Under the pieces are notes generated by a model that worked only from the letters and a program-made list of their open reading frames with translations, did no database searches and was not told where the DNA came from. A stretch of DNA of 64,000 nt from NCBI GenBank assembly GCA_014529385.2, contig CM043953.1, positions 107,576,549 to 107,640,548 on the forward strand. The letters are read 5' to 3'. The stretch is from Adiantum capillus-veneris (Eukaryota; Streptophyta; Polypodiopsida; Polypodiales; Pteridaceae). Every line of letters begins with the position of its first letter. Position 1 is the stretch's first letter. Below are positions 34,743 to 47,176 of the stretch, in pieces. The position numbers and the translations under genes are program-made.

Positions 34743-37445
34743 GTGATAGAGTCCGATCCATTAGAGAGTGCCTCAAATTGCACGGGAACCCATTATCCAC
34801 CCACGTTAGGTTCCAGGCCTTCATCTGGAACCCAAGGTAATGCATCTCAAGACCCTCATATCGCATCTAGTGGCTCTTCCTCTGACTACGCCATCATGGA
34901 GGGATATCCTACACAAAACACTGAAATGTCAAGTCAAGACATGCATGCCTTTGCCCCAAGGCACGGGTCTAGCGTGTTTAGCCGCTTAAAAGAGACCTTT
35001 AGTCAAGCCACCCGCCGTTCGGAGCCCACAACTAGTGAAGTGAACGAGGAAAATGGGGAGGTAGATTTGCCTTTCACTTCTCATGTAGACCATGTACTCC
35101 CCAAGGGTGCCCATGTTGACATCCTACCTACTCCATTCATTAAAGACCCTATTGAGCCATCACCCCCTAAGTTTCTACTACCCGATGGTATGAGTCTTGC
35201 CAAAGTGCAAGAGATCGAGTGATATATGCAAGCAACAAGGGAGAGGGAAATTGAGATCCTATGAATGCTAGAACAAAGGCAAGCCATGAAAGTAAAGACC
35301 CCTATGACAACAACCATGCTAGTCGAGCAACCGAGTGCTCCCAAGATAGTAGTCACGGAGGGTCAGGTATTGGGGAGCCATAATGCTTCCACTTCAAGGG
35401 GAACCTCTAACACACCACGCTTAGAGGGGATATTTCTCACAGAAAATTGGGAGTATGAACTACAAACTGAGATGTTGACTGACCTGTACACATGCTGCAC
35501 ATACCATGTGGGGTGGTTAGAGGTGATACAATCCACGTTTGGGGCCACAAGTTTAGAGGAGCTCAACGGATGAATCACATCCATGGTGACGTTCAATTAG
35601 GGAGGCAAGACCAGGGAATTAACATTCCTTTGATGGGTCCTATGAGATTCTTGGATACGGGAAAGGCCAAACAACCAACCCTACCACAAATGGAGACTCC
35701 CTCAGTGAGTCCCATTGATCATTCATATGTTGTTTTGCATGGATTCTCGATACCAGCTGAACCCACAAGCAATAGTTTCACATTCCCAAGTTTAGCTCAT
35801 TTTCCCTCAAAGAATCTACGGTTGCTATGCATGTCCCACCCAAAAGTACACCTTGGGCCTCATTCATGAGTAAATCACCGCTACATAGTAGCACAATGCC
35901 CACAACAATGCCTACAAGTGTACATCAATCATATGTACATATGGGCCCTCATACTTATGTAGCTCCGAAACCCCCGATTGTTTTGACAGCCTACACTCCA
36001 CAACCACCCTTTCCGAGTACTCATTCTAGTGGAGCCATACCAGCTAGTATAAACATGTCATATCCTATGTCTGCTATGCCTAGGGCCACACATATGAACT
36101 TTGGGCCACCACATGGCACAACATCGTACCCATCTTGGGACTCAAAGATCATCTGTATGCCTAACCCAATGCCAAACCCCATTCCACATGCAGTCTCGAG
36201 AGCACATGTCCCCACTATACCTACTCATTTGGGTGACTTGGCAACATTTTCTCAAGCTATCGATCAATCTAATGCTAAAAATATACGTAACACACCTAGT
36301 AGGGAGCATAGAAGTAAGGCATTATAAGTGGCCAAGCTCACACAAAAATACAATGGAGATGAGGTATTTGAGCACGTGTGTGATCCCCTGGAAGAGAGTA
36401 ATGAACTACATAAATGCAAAGCCTTGATCTTGAGTCTAAGTGGGAAGGTAGGGGATTGGTATAGGACCTTAAGGATGGAAAAGGAAACGATTTACCCTAC
36501 TCTTTGAATATTGTTCCTAAAGGAGTATATACGAGAGGGAGTGCTTTGGGGTGTAGCATCTCAACTTCAGAAAGCCCAACGCGAGGAAGGGGATTCAGTG
36601 AGAGACTTTATTAGTCACTTGAAGCATTTGAATTCTTGTTGTAATCCAAAGGAGCACTTCAATAATAACCAATTGCTCAATAGATTCATTAGGGTAATAC
36701 GACATGAGGATATCTATAATGGCCTAGTCATTGGAGGTATCACCACTTGGGAAGCACTCACCACCAATGAAATCTAGTTGGAGGACACTTTAATGATTCA
36801 AGGAGAAAGAGTGTCTGTTGAGCCTAAATCTACTAGCTCGCAAGCATCGGGGCATGAGCCAATGACCATAAAGCCTATTGTTAAAGAGCCAAAGATATCT
36901 GAGATGACTTCAACATATCTCACCAAGGCTATTCAAGAAAGTCTTAGAGATAATCATGCCTCTCAAAACAATCATATGTATCCAAGAAGGGAACAACAAT
37001 GGTGCTCAGTTTTCTTTGGTCCACATAGCACTAGTGAATGCCCTACATTTAGAGTAAAATTCAACGGAATTGAAATGCATGTGGTAGGGACGGTCACCAA
37101 GCTAAGGATTGTATAATGTTCAAACATATGATGGAAAATAGACCACCCTTGGCCTGGATGGATTCACCTCAACTTCCTGTATCGATGCCTACCCCACCTG
37201 TTGAACATCTATTGCAACACATGGTTCCTAGAGCCCCAGATATTGCTCAAGCTACACCGCTACCACCTCCAGTGCTAGGACCGCAGCCCCCACATCCAAG
37301 AGTCACCCCTGCGAATCATATGGGTTGCGAGCCACAATACTACATGGAGGACTACTGGGGACAAGTCAAGCCTTTTTATCAAGTGGTTGTTCTTGCAGCA
37401 AGAGGTCAAAATATCAATCTCATTGCCAAGATACCACCTCTTTAA
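34743..37445 (+). pseudogene. Gag of element E, broken in several frames
   Basis: Consecutive frames 34743-35222, 35265-35573, 35492-36327, 36511-36777, 36778-37116 and 37116-37445 trace a long gag. The N-terminal part is Ser/Pro/Thr-rich. The core at 36400-36780 matches retrotransposon gag (GVASQLQKAQREEGDSVRDF, then HEDIYNGLVIGGITTWEALT). Zinc-knuckle signatures follow: a damaged one at 37001-37045 (C-x2-F-x3-H-x4-C) and one near 37079-37113 (C-G-R-D-G-H-x4-C, frame shifted). A Pro-rich linker (37117-37300) comes next. Confidence 0.7.
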
Positions 37446-38327
37446 TGTTATGAGTGTGGGGGTCCACATCATGTAGCTAAGTGTCCTATTAGACTACAAA
37501 AGAATGCAACACTAGTGCATACCAGTCAAGGGAGCACATCTCCAATGCCAATACTCATGTGTAATCAATGTGGCATAGATCATTTGATTGCCCAATTTCC
37601 TAATAATCCAAATGCACCAAGGATCACACCATTGAACTTAATTGAGATTATTGAGGCGCCATCACAAAGTACACCGAGGGTACCAGTAAATGTACTCACA
37701 CAATCGATGCTCCAAAACCAAAATTATATTCTTGAAGAAAGAGACATGGCATCAATCGCCCAATCCAAGAAGAAGAAGAAAACACGAAGGAAGAGATCAC
37801 AAAGGGTAACAAAGTCAAACCCCATTTCAAAGACTAATATAGGGACTGGTGATGACCTCGTGTATATAAACAACGCTGAAAATGATTCAGATTTAGGTGA
37901 GACCATGGAAACTAAAACGACCATTAGAAAAGAAAAAAACAAGGAGGATCATGACGAGCCACAATGGACACAACCCATGGACTATAGGAAGAAGACTGGA
38001 ACTTACCCAAACCCTATAGAGGAGATCAAGGGAGTCAAGCAATTAAGGAGTTTGGTAGATGAGACCCAAAGGGAGCTAGAACCAACACCTAGGAAGATCC
38101 AAATTATAGACACAATATTTCCTACACAAAATCAACTTCGCAAAGACCATAGCCCACTAGCCATACCTAGTGTCATCCAAGAAGAAAGTGACTTTAAGTC
38201 ATTGGGAAGTGGACGTACTCCCTTCTTATTGGAGAGAATGTTTACAGAGGGATTACCTGACCCTATTGAAGAATGCAAATCCCATCTTTCCCATGTCAAG
38301 GGACTGAAGCTAAAAAAAAACCGTTAA
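37446..38327 (+). pseudogene. Zinc-knuckle and linker segment of element E
   Basis: At 37447-37485 the sequence encodes C-Y-E-C-G-G-P-H-H-V-A-K-C, and in the next frame at about 37560-37600 C-N-Q-C-G-I-D-H-L-I-A-Q-F, with the last Cys lost. With the two upstream signatures this makes four knuckles, mostly C-x2-C-x3-H-x4-C. The rest is a Lys/Glu-rich linker (KKKKKTRRKRSQRV near 37770) leading to protease. Confidence 0.65.
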
Positions 38328-38630
38328 ATATTGCTAAATTGATGGATTTCATGGCTTTAGAAGTTAGAACCACCATCATGTTTAAGCTATATGGAGACCC
38401 CGAGCTATTCCTAGCTCTTTGAGCTTTTCTCAATGGCAAAATGAAGGTTGGGTTACACAATTTTCACTGATAGATAGGTCTAATGAAGTGCCAATAGAGG
38501 AGGAAACCTTAGATCCACAACCCAACTTGGATGAGAACTCTGTTGTTAAAATACATGTTAACAAGTTGGGATAGTACTTTCAAGGCGATGAATCCAATGC
38601 GACCCTACCAATCACTACCAAAGGATTAAT

Positions 38631-39353
38631 GTGGTGAAGAGAATCCTTGATGGTGGTGCAAGGGTTAGCATTGTAACTAAAAATTATTGTGAATCTATGG
38701 GGAGACCTCACCTTGGGACTACAAAAATAGTGGTAAAGATGACCAATGGGACCATCGTTAAACCTATTGGGATGCTAGAAGATCTCAAGATCAAGGTCCT
38801 TGGACACAAGGTAAGGCACACCTTCATTATGATGGATTTTTCCAAGCACTTTATGTCATTTGATATGATCTTAGGACGTCCTTTCATGAGGGAAGCAAAA
38901 ATGGTGCATGACTGGTCTAAAAACCATGTAGACTTACAGTTCCAAGACTCTGTCATTCGAGTTGATCTTGTGACTGGTCAAGCACATCCTCTAGAAAACA
39001 GATTTATAATTGACCATCGATCTGAAACCACAATTCACTCGGTCCCATTGCAGTATTGTTACACGTGTAAAGAGGATACTGATGTTGGGGAAGATTCCCC
39101 TTATATGGATGTTCTACCTAGAATGGTTGAGTCTGACAACGTGGACTACGTCCACCTAGCGGCGACCATAGACATTTGGGGAAATAGAGGGACGACTTGG
39201 GTAACACCTGAGGGGGACGAAGTGCCACAACTCGTATCTTTAAATATGATAGGAGCAATGCATATTGCTTTTGATGACCTAGGAGATGAAGTCTTGATTG
39301 ACATTGGAACCAGTAGCGTCTCAGAAGACTATAGCCCACATGATTTGGAGTAG
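38631..39353 (+). pseudogene. Aspartic protease region of element E
   Basis: A 240-codon frame. I-L-D-G-G-A-R near residue 5 corresponds to the D-[ST]-G-A active site (Ser replaced by Gly, as in the young gypsy element), V-K-M-T-N-G-T-I-V the flap, and D-M-I-L-G-R-P-F near residue 82 the second conserved strand. The stretch after residue 110 is an acidic linker. It lies downstream of gag and upstream of RT, as usual in gypsy. Confidence 0.8.
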
Positions 39354-40116
39354 GAATCATCTATTGAAATTGACTCTAAGGACAAAGAATTTGAGTTAAA
39401 TATTGGTGCAAATGTGGGGACAAACCATTCAAGGCCCAGTGGTACCCTAGGTGACAATCTACCCTAGAGAGGAGAAGACACGAGTAGCGATTCATCTAGA
39501 CACTCTGCACTAGAGACCTGCCATAATAAAAAATTAGACAAGAGGAGTAATCAATATAAGAGGCGACGATATCGAGCAAATGTACGAGCTAGGATAAATG
39601 AAAATAAATCTACCGCAGAATGGCTCAATTATATAGGGGCATGTGATGCTCATCGAAAGTTGGTAGATAATTGGGGTGAATACCTTCAAAGCGTCATGTA
39701 GTGCAATCCACAAGCCTTGACATTGCACAATTAGAGGCCACACAAAAGCCAAAGTAGAGCCGTACTATAAGGAGATGCCAAAACCAAGAGTTAGCTCAAC
39801 AACTAAGGGAAGTGGAAGCAAAATCACAATCCACAACATAACAAGATCCCACGGACTTACACCCTGCACCTGATCATTTCAAATCCTACACCATGAAGGA
39901 GCGTAAAGTTGTGTATACAAAGGCCCAAAGAACACCTACTAATGGAAGTAATGGAGTCTATGATGGTCCGGTGATAGTTAAAGAAATAGAGTTAGCGGAC
40001 CCAGGCAAGGACTCCAAAATGTTTTCATTGCCCAAGACCTAACAGAGACTGAGGAATATGTACTTAAGGAGCTCCTCAAGGAATTCAAGGATATATTTTC
40101 TTGGACATATCATGAC
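39354..40116 (+). other. Element E linker before RT, decayed
   Basis: No long frame remains. Short runs such as LKELLKEFKDIFSWTYHDMK, encoded at about 40060-40120, are the usual lead-in to gypsy RT, so this is the decayed protease-RT linker. Confidence 0.6.
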
Positions 40117-41066
40117 ATGAAGGGTGTTCCATCTTTCATAGTGCAACATACAATTCCAATGATTAGCACTGCTAAACCAGTCCAACAAAGACCCTATCTA
40201 ATGAATCCTAAGTATGCAAAGATTATTCAGGAAGAACTCAAAAATCTTATCAAATATGGATTCATATACTCTATTGGACACTCAGAATGGTGTCTCCAAT
40301 AGTTATTGTGCCAAAAAAGAATGGGAAACTCAAAGTGTGCATGGATCTCAAGAAGGTTAATGGTGCCAATAGAAGAGACCATTACCCCTTGCCATATTCA
40401 GAAAATGTGCTTGAGAGAGTCGCTGAAAAGGAAGCATATAGATTTTTAGATAGGTACTCTGGTTACAATCAAATCACAATTGTGCTAGAGGACCAAGCTA
40501 AAACCGCTTTTATAATTGAATTCAGAGTGTTTGCATTTTGTGTTATGGCTTTTGGCTTAACTAATGTCCCTGCTACATTCCAAAGATTAATAAACACTGC
40601 TTTTAGGGAATATTTAAGGGAGTTTTGCAAAGATTTTTTAGATGATCTTTGTGTTTGTTATTCGTGGAAAGAACATCTATCATATTTACAAAAAGTGTTT
40701 GAAAGGTGCAGATTGTATCGTATCTCATTGAACCCTTTCAAATGCCAATTTTGGGCTAAGCATGGAGTCATTTTAGGGCATATTGTGTCCAAGGAGGGGA
40801 TTTCCACATATGAAAGCAAAGTTAAATCCATTGTTAATTTACCACCACCTACAAATTATAAGGGAGTTCAAAGATTCATGGGGCATGTTGGTTATTATCG
40901 ATGGTTTATTTTAAACTTTGCTGAGATCGTTCGTCCATTGTACAAGCTTCTTATCGAGTTTGATTGGACCAAGGAGTGTGACCATGCCTATGAATTATTA
41001 AAAAGGACCCTAACAAGTGCTCCCATCCTGCAAGTGCTCAATTGGAATGTAATTTTCCATGTTTGA
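40117..41066 (+). pseudogene. Reverse transcriptase of element E, frameshifted
   Basis: The frame 40117-40302 (KPVQQRPYLMNPKYAKIIQE, IKYGFIYSI) passes into 40287-41066 by a shift near 40290, within the motif S-E-W-[VL]-S-P. It then gives VPKKNGKLKVCMDLKKVN, the fingers and palm, A-F-G-L-T-N-V-P-A-T-F-Q, the catalytic block as F-L-D-D-L (40636-40650), and the thumb (GHIVSKEGI). The catalytic pair D-D is kept. It stops near 41066, before RNase H. Confidence 0.88.
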
Positions 41067-41181
41067 TTCATCAAACTTTGCTATTGGTGTGTTTTAGCTC
41101 AATGTTAGCAGCAAGCTACCTAGGATAACATTTTTTGGAGCTTTTATTGTAGAAACACTTATTATTCTAATAAATCGGGAA

Positions 41182-42016
41182 TGTTGTAACTCCTACTTTC
41201 CAGATAAACGGTGTAATTGATGAGCCAGGGATACAAGCTTTCAGATTGTATCAACCTATCTTTAGTTAGAGCTCCTAGATTATTGGTTTTGACCAAACAA
41301 AATTTGGCTAAGGTATAAAAGCCAATTTTTGTAAGTATTTTGCAAGTTTTGGATAATAGAAACACAACGTGAGGTAACGGTGCTCACTCCTCTCCTTCTT
41401 GTACTTCTTACTCCCTTCCGGGTTGTCACATTATAGTGCCATCTGTTGCGTTGCAGCCGCGGGTAAGAGCTCTACACATTGACGTAAACATATCATGGTA
41501 ATCCGTAGCTTTTGGCATTGTCGAGCGACCCACGGCCTAATTTCATCATAAGTAGGAATTTAAGCTAGGAAATCACAAAGTAAGCATAGGCGGGGTTTTG
41601 GAGCATCATTGCTAAGTATTTAGATGCATTCTGGGTCGAAAAGACTAGGTCCAAAACTCACTGCTGTTAATAATCATGATTTTTGCACTTTACCTAAATT
41701 GAGATTTGAGATCGTAAGCATGTGTGCTTAGGTCTTATATACATGTCCTAGAAGTTTTGTAACATTTGGATGTCGTTTGATGTTGTAATGGTCATGATTT
41801 GTTTGTCAATTAGTGACTATCTTTTGGTGACTTTGGTCATTTGAGTGTAGCTTGAGTTAGATGCGAATTGTTTTTTTTTTTTTTAAGAGATTGACACCCT
41901 CTTGTAGCCTCTATGCACTAGTCGAGTCAGCTTCGTCCCATGGATTGACAATTATGTTCGTGGTTCTCGCTATGTCTGCAATAAGATAGGAGTGAGGTTA
42001 AGAAACCCGTCCCACA
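41182..42016 (+). repeat. LTR of element A2, flanked by PPT-like tract and PBS (835 bp)
   Basis: Starts TGTTGTAACTCC and ends CCCGTCCCACA. It is the same family as 6973-7981. The right side has a primer-binding site (42019), so it is a 5' LTR for what follows; the left side has AAATCGGGAA, like the PPT of element A, so it could equally be a 3' LTR for something to the left. It contains a T-run of about 14 bases at 41871-41884. Confidence 0.8.
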
Positions 42017-42018
42017 TT

Positions 42019-42039
42019 TGGCACCGCTGCCGAGGATCG
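42019..42039 (+). other. Primer-binding site of element A2
   Basis: TGGCACCGCTGCCGAGGATC is close to the plant gypsy primer site TGGCGCCGTTGCCGGGGA and starts two bases after the LTR end. Confidence 0.8.
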
Positions 42040-44004
42040 AAGAGACCTTAACTAAGGAAAACACGAGTGTCTTGCGTAGTTGTCCTTTAACTTCCTCTAG
42101 GATCACCTAGAGTCAAAACTTTCTTTTTAAAACCGCATAGCTTAAAATTGGTGTCTTTTGCTATGTAGAGGTAGCTTGGAAGTAAGTATACTTGCTAAGT
42201 ACCTTTTACGATTATAGAATTGTAGGGTTAGATTAGGATTCTGAGAATGATTGATGGACAAAACAAGTCTTAAGATCAAGGCTCAAAAAACCATAAAAAA
42301 CAAGAAAACAAGTTTGTGGACACTTTCCACAACCTCATTGCAGCAGAACCTAAGAGTAGGGTAAGTAGAATCCAAGGTGGGATCTCAGAACATTGCTCTC
42401 TCCAGAAGAATCAATTGTGAGTTTTTTATGTGAAGTTGCATAATTTCATGTCTACGGCTTGAAACAGCACCAAAAGATTGTCAATCACTGAATCCGGCTG
42501 GAGATTATGCTTTAAAAGTTGTATGACCAGTGGGTAAGCTTAAGGATGCATTTGAGGTAAATTTGCAAGAGTTCGCAAAAACTCAGATTATTTACTTTTT
42601 CTTGACATTTTAGGTCAAATTAAGTTTTGACTTGACTCAGAGGCTTAAAATAGATCATAAAAAGACTGTCCACTAAAAAAGTTGAAAAAAGTGTTCATTT
42701 TGGGCCAAAAGTAAATAATCATGATTATTTACTTTCAGCTCAAAAGTGATCAAGGTTGATACGAGAGACTCTATGCATGTGTACAAACATCTTTTGTAAA
42801 GGCCCATAGAATTTGGATCACCAAACTGACCAAAACCTTGATAAAAATTGAAATTTGTACTGATTGTCGAGAACTTAAGTGTGACTTGGGAAAATCTTGT
42901 TCAAACTTAGTGGAACTTGACTCAGAGGTTTATATTGAAGTATTAAACATGTGTACATGCTCGTTGACCGAAAAGATGCAAAAATTTGCCATAAGTAAAT
43001 AATCGTAATTATTTAATTTTTTTCCATTTTCTCAACTTTTTTGACCAACCCAGCATACCACTAGTTTTAGTATGTTATATTAAGCCCACAAATCAAATTT
43101 GGTAGGACTTGGATCATTAAGGTGAAAATTGTGGCCAAATTTGTAAAGTCAATCTGCAGACACAAAAATGTTGACCAATTGAACAGGGACGATCCAAACT
43201 TGATGAAACTTGGCTAGGGGGCTTAAGTTGAGCTGCTTAACCATTCTATATCAACATTGTGGCAAAAAGTTGCACAAAAATGCCAGAAGTAAATAATCGC
43301 GATTATTTACATCTGCTACAAAATTGGACATTTTTGCACATTTGAGTATACCTCAAGGTCAAGCATATCAAGTAGACCACACAAATCAAATTTGGTGAAA
43401 TTTGGATCACAAAAGTAAGACTTAAGCCAGATTCTCAAAAACTGAGTCTGCTGACGCGAAACTTGATAACTTGGACAAATTTTGTTCAGACTCAGTGAAA
43501 CTTGTCCAGGGACCATAACAAGTTGAATACCTGGCAAAACAAGCCTAAAAATTGCAAAAAACTGAGAAAAGTAAATAATCACGATTATTTACTTCTGAGA
43601 CACAGAGGCAAATTTTTGGACTTTTAAGCTTGTACAGTGTTAGAACAACATAATACAAGGCCACCAGACAATTTTGGGTTAATCAGATCCAAATTAGTAC
43701 ATGTTCACTCAATTTCCAGGTTGTAGATTAGTCCTTTGGCTTTTTGCAAAAGTAGAATCTGAAAGTCTCAATTGTTGACTCACTTAGCTCAAATTGAAGT
43801 GATATACATAGACCAATAACAATATTTAGCAAAAAAATGTACAGTCTTTGTGAAAAAATAGCTAACTTGATTAAAATTGATACAGGAATCAGGTTGCAGA
43901 CAAGGAATTGAAAGCTTCCAGGAGTTGCACTCGAGTCAAGTGGAAGAAACCGATAACAAGTCAATCTGACGGTAAGTACTCTATCCAAAGCTTCACAAGT
44001 CTAT
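42040..44004 (+). repeat. Element A2 leader with about 290-bp tandem units and phased palindromes
   Basis: No coding frame. Diverged units of about 285-295 bp each end with an inverted repeat of arms AAGTAAATAATC and GATTATTTACTT around two or three bases. Palindrome centres lie near 42721, 43004, 43299 and 43582, and a half site (GATTATTTACTT) at 42585-42597. The copy at 42708-42735 is a perfect 28-bp palindrome and that at 43289-43310 a perfect 22-bp one; the copy near 43004 has decayed. Unit bodies share words such as GAAACTTG, AACTTGG and TTGACC. Confidence 0.85.
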
Positions 44005-44478
44005 ATGAACCTTAGATCTGGTCGTATACTAGCAAACCAACGCATATTTGGAGAGACCACCAGTAGAGTATCCATCAAAGAGAGTGTGAATCAAGGCGAT
44101 CACTTAGACACTATCTTTGAAGAAGTCTCAGACACTTTTTCAGAATCAACATCTGAAATGTCTTCCTATTCGACTCAGTCAGGAACCGGAACGAGAGTGC
44201 AATATAAGCACATACTCGCATTTTATAAGATGAATGACCATGGAGCTCAGGTTTACCTGGATCCTAATGAAAAGTATTCTATTCGCATTGATGACCATGA
44301 CATAGATTTTGAAGAGGAAAGAAGGGCAAATAACCAAGGAAAAATGTATATGGATAGAAACGGGACTCAGTATTTAAAAGTTGGAAACCCTGATGTGATA
44401 GACAAATGGGGATTAGAGGTGAATACACTCATTTTGGATAGGGGCAACAAAAGAAGGACCACCGATTTTAGTATTTGA
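44005..44478 (+). pseudogene. Gag-like N-terminus of element A2
   Basis: A 157-codon frame starting M-N-L-R-S-G-R, a start typical of plant gypsy gag. It has an acidic Ser/Thr-rich stretch, then the repeat motif of element A: YLDPNEKYSI near residue 85 and YMDRNGTQYLKV near residue 115. No zinc knuckle follows, because sequence of another type starts near 44600. This links the element to element A (1241-6972) by protein repeat as well as by LTR. Confidence 0.6.
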
Positions 44479-44599
44479 GGGATACGATCAAGTTGATTTG
44501 AAGCCTTTGAAACGGCTTAGCACGGATAATCCTAGGATGGGAGTCTATTGTTGGGAGGATAGAAACGTCAAAGACCATATTAGGTAAAGTGGGAAAATC

Positions 44600-44990
44600 C
44601 CAATTCCCAGTTTGGACAACTTTCAATATATCATGTACAAAATATAGAGATTTTGTCAAAAATTTGAGTTTTCTTAAGGTCTCATTCCACTTTATGCACA
44701 TACAATACACAATGAAAACAACTAAAATACCATGGTTTCAATCAATTGGTTTATTAGGAGACAAGTATATTGCATCCATTATCGTTGTCTATGTTCTACT
44801 GTCCTACCTACAACTTATCTCAACATGGAGAGCTTGGTTTCTAGGTCCACCACTTGTCCAAGTTAATGTAAAAGTGACTCAAGGTTCACAACTTGTGAAA
44901 GCAAGGATCGATTGAGGAATACAATCCACTTGGCTATTTTTCCTTAATTTATTGCATGTGACATTCAAGCAAGGTCCACTTCTAATCTAG
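44600..44990. other. Junction between element A2 and minisatellite-bearing host sequence
   Basis: Element A2 coding similarity stops near 44580. The frame at 44589-44915 has no domain. From about 44840 the words CCACTTGTCCAAG and GGTGGACC of the minisatellite begin. Confidence 0.4.
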
Positions 44991-46420
44991 AACTTCTTAA
45001 CTTGAGGCATGGGGCATACATAAAATATGTAGCATATGCTCTATTGCCTCATAGGAAGGTTGGTTTCAAGGTGCACTTATCCAGGCTAGCCTATCTTGGA
45101 GAAATGATGGAGCTTTGTTTCAATGGAGACTAGCTTGGACAAGTGGTGACCTTGGAACAAAACCCCCATGTAAAACATATCATGGGTATTCCAAGTGATT
45201 AGAAAGATTACCATTTAAGATATAATCTTATAGGTTGGACAACTAGATCCTAGCTTGGAGAAATGGTGAACCTTTGATTCTCTCCATGTTTCAATGGAGC
45301 CTATCTTGGAGAAATGGTGGAGCTTGCTTCTGTCCATTTTTCAATGGAGCCTAGCTTGGACAATTGGTGGACCTTTGCTTCTCTCTATGTTTCAATAGAG
45401 TTAGCTTAGACACGTGGTGGATCTTCAAACTAAACCAACTACTATCAATGTTTCCTAGCTTGGACAAGTGGTGGAGTGTTTCTCCTCTCCATGTTTCAAT
45501 GGAGCTTAGCTTGGACAAGTGTTGGACCTTAATTCAAAAACCCCATGTACAACATAGCATGGATTTTCTAGATTTCAATGGAGTCTAGCTTTAACAAATG
45601 GTGGAGCTTGCCTTCATCCATGTTTCAATGAAACTAGCTAGGACAAGTGGTGGACCTTGTAACAAACCCCCCCATGTACAACATATCATTAGTTTTCTAA
45701 GTGATGGGAAGGAATACCATTCAAGATATAAACTTATAGCTTGAATAAGTAGTTGACCTTAAAACCAAATTCATCATAATACAATGAAATACAGGTCAGC
45801 CAATTCCTAAATCTTGAGACCAAACCTCCCATGCTATTAGAGATAATATATTGGATAAGTGGTGGACCTTCTATTATTTTCACATTCCTAGTTTAGACAA
45901 CCGGTACACTTTGTAGCTATAAAGTTTGGACGAGTGGTGGAGCCCTTTTTCTATCCATGTTTTAATGGATCCTAGCTTAGACAAGTGGTGGACCTTGGAA
46001 AAAAGCTTCCATGTACAACATATATGAGGTTTTCCATGTTTTAATGGAACCTATCTTGGACAAATGGTGAAGTTTGCTTCTCTCCATGTTGATTTTGGAA
46101 CTACCTTAGACAAGTGGTGGAGCTTTGCTTTTCTACTCTTCATAATACAATGAAGTATAGGCTGGTTACATGGTGAATCTTAACGCCAAACCTCCCATTT
46201 TACTAGAGATGATAGGTTGGACAAGTGGATCAACCTTCTATCATTTCTCCATGACTATATTAGACAATTAGTAGACCTAGCATCTCTCTATGTTGTCTAG
46301 AGATGAGCTTGGACAATTGATGGACCCTGCTTCTCTCTTCCCTTGGTTTACTAGTTTGAAGACCCAGTATATATACTTTCTTAGATCTAGCTTGAACAAG
46401 TGGTGGACCTTGTATCACAA
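44990..46420 (+). repeat. Degenerate minisatellite block 1
   Basis: Irregular repeats of the core TTGGACAAGTGGTGGACCTT and of TTCTCTCCATGTTTCAATGG, spaced about 50-70 bases. The unit contains a short hairpin, CTCCAT and ATGGAG around GTTTCA. Longer companion blocks (CATGTACAACATATCATGGG, ACCTTATAGG-like) recur too. It lies 3' of phosphatase copy A with respect to the minus-strand genes. Confidence 0.9.
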
Positions 46421-47176
46421 TCTTAATCCATTACAAAACAGTATATGAAACAATAACATAGGAATCTTGATTTGAAGGTCAAGCAATTAGGTTCCAAATG
46501 CACATAATAATATATTTTCCACCCATAAGAAAAGAAAGTTAAATATATTATTACCAAATTGACAAAGGTAACGTCCAAGAATTCTAGCTTTGCATCTTGT
46601 TAGATCTAAATCTTCATCAAGGTGACATGCATGTATACATCAACTTTCAAGCCATTCAAGAATACATGCACTTAGATTCCATAGTTTTCTTTTCAAAGTC
46701 TTTTAGGTTCTAAAACTCTTTCACATAAAGTATGTAATGATAAAATTCTTGAAGCAAACATTTGTGCCCAAGAAAAGGATCCCTCTCACATATTTAAAGT
46801 CCATGAATTCTCTGATCCACACTTACAAGTTTTATTTTGACATCAAACATCAATTCTCTCCTAGTTACAAATAAATGCAACCTCGATATGAATTGACAAA
46901 AAATGAATTTCTTTTACTATATGACCCAACATAGGCCCCAATCAAATAAAAAATGAGTCCCCAAAAATTTGGGTGCACTCTAGCAATACATCAGAGTCCC
47001 CTTACAATAGGATGCACTCCAATAGTACATTGAAGTCCCCTTAGAGTAGCGTGCACTCCATTGAAGTGTTCATAAAATTGACACACCTTTGTTTTTTCTT
47101 TTTAAGACTATATCAAATTATATAAATATTGAAAGATACACACTAGAATAAAAAAAGCATCTTATGGTATATTTAT
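46421..47176. other. AT-rich stretch without a gene
   Basis: No domain in any frame. A short tandem occurs at 46970-47065: GTGCACTC, AGTACATTGAAGTCCCCTTA and variants repeated two to three times. It probably includes downstream or intron sequence of phosphatase copy A. Confidence 0.4.
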
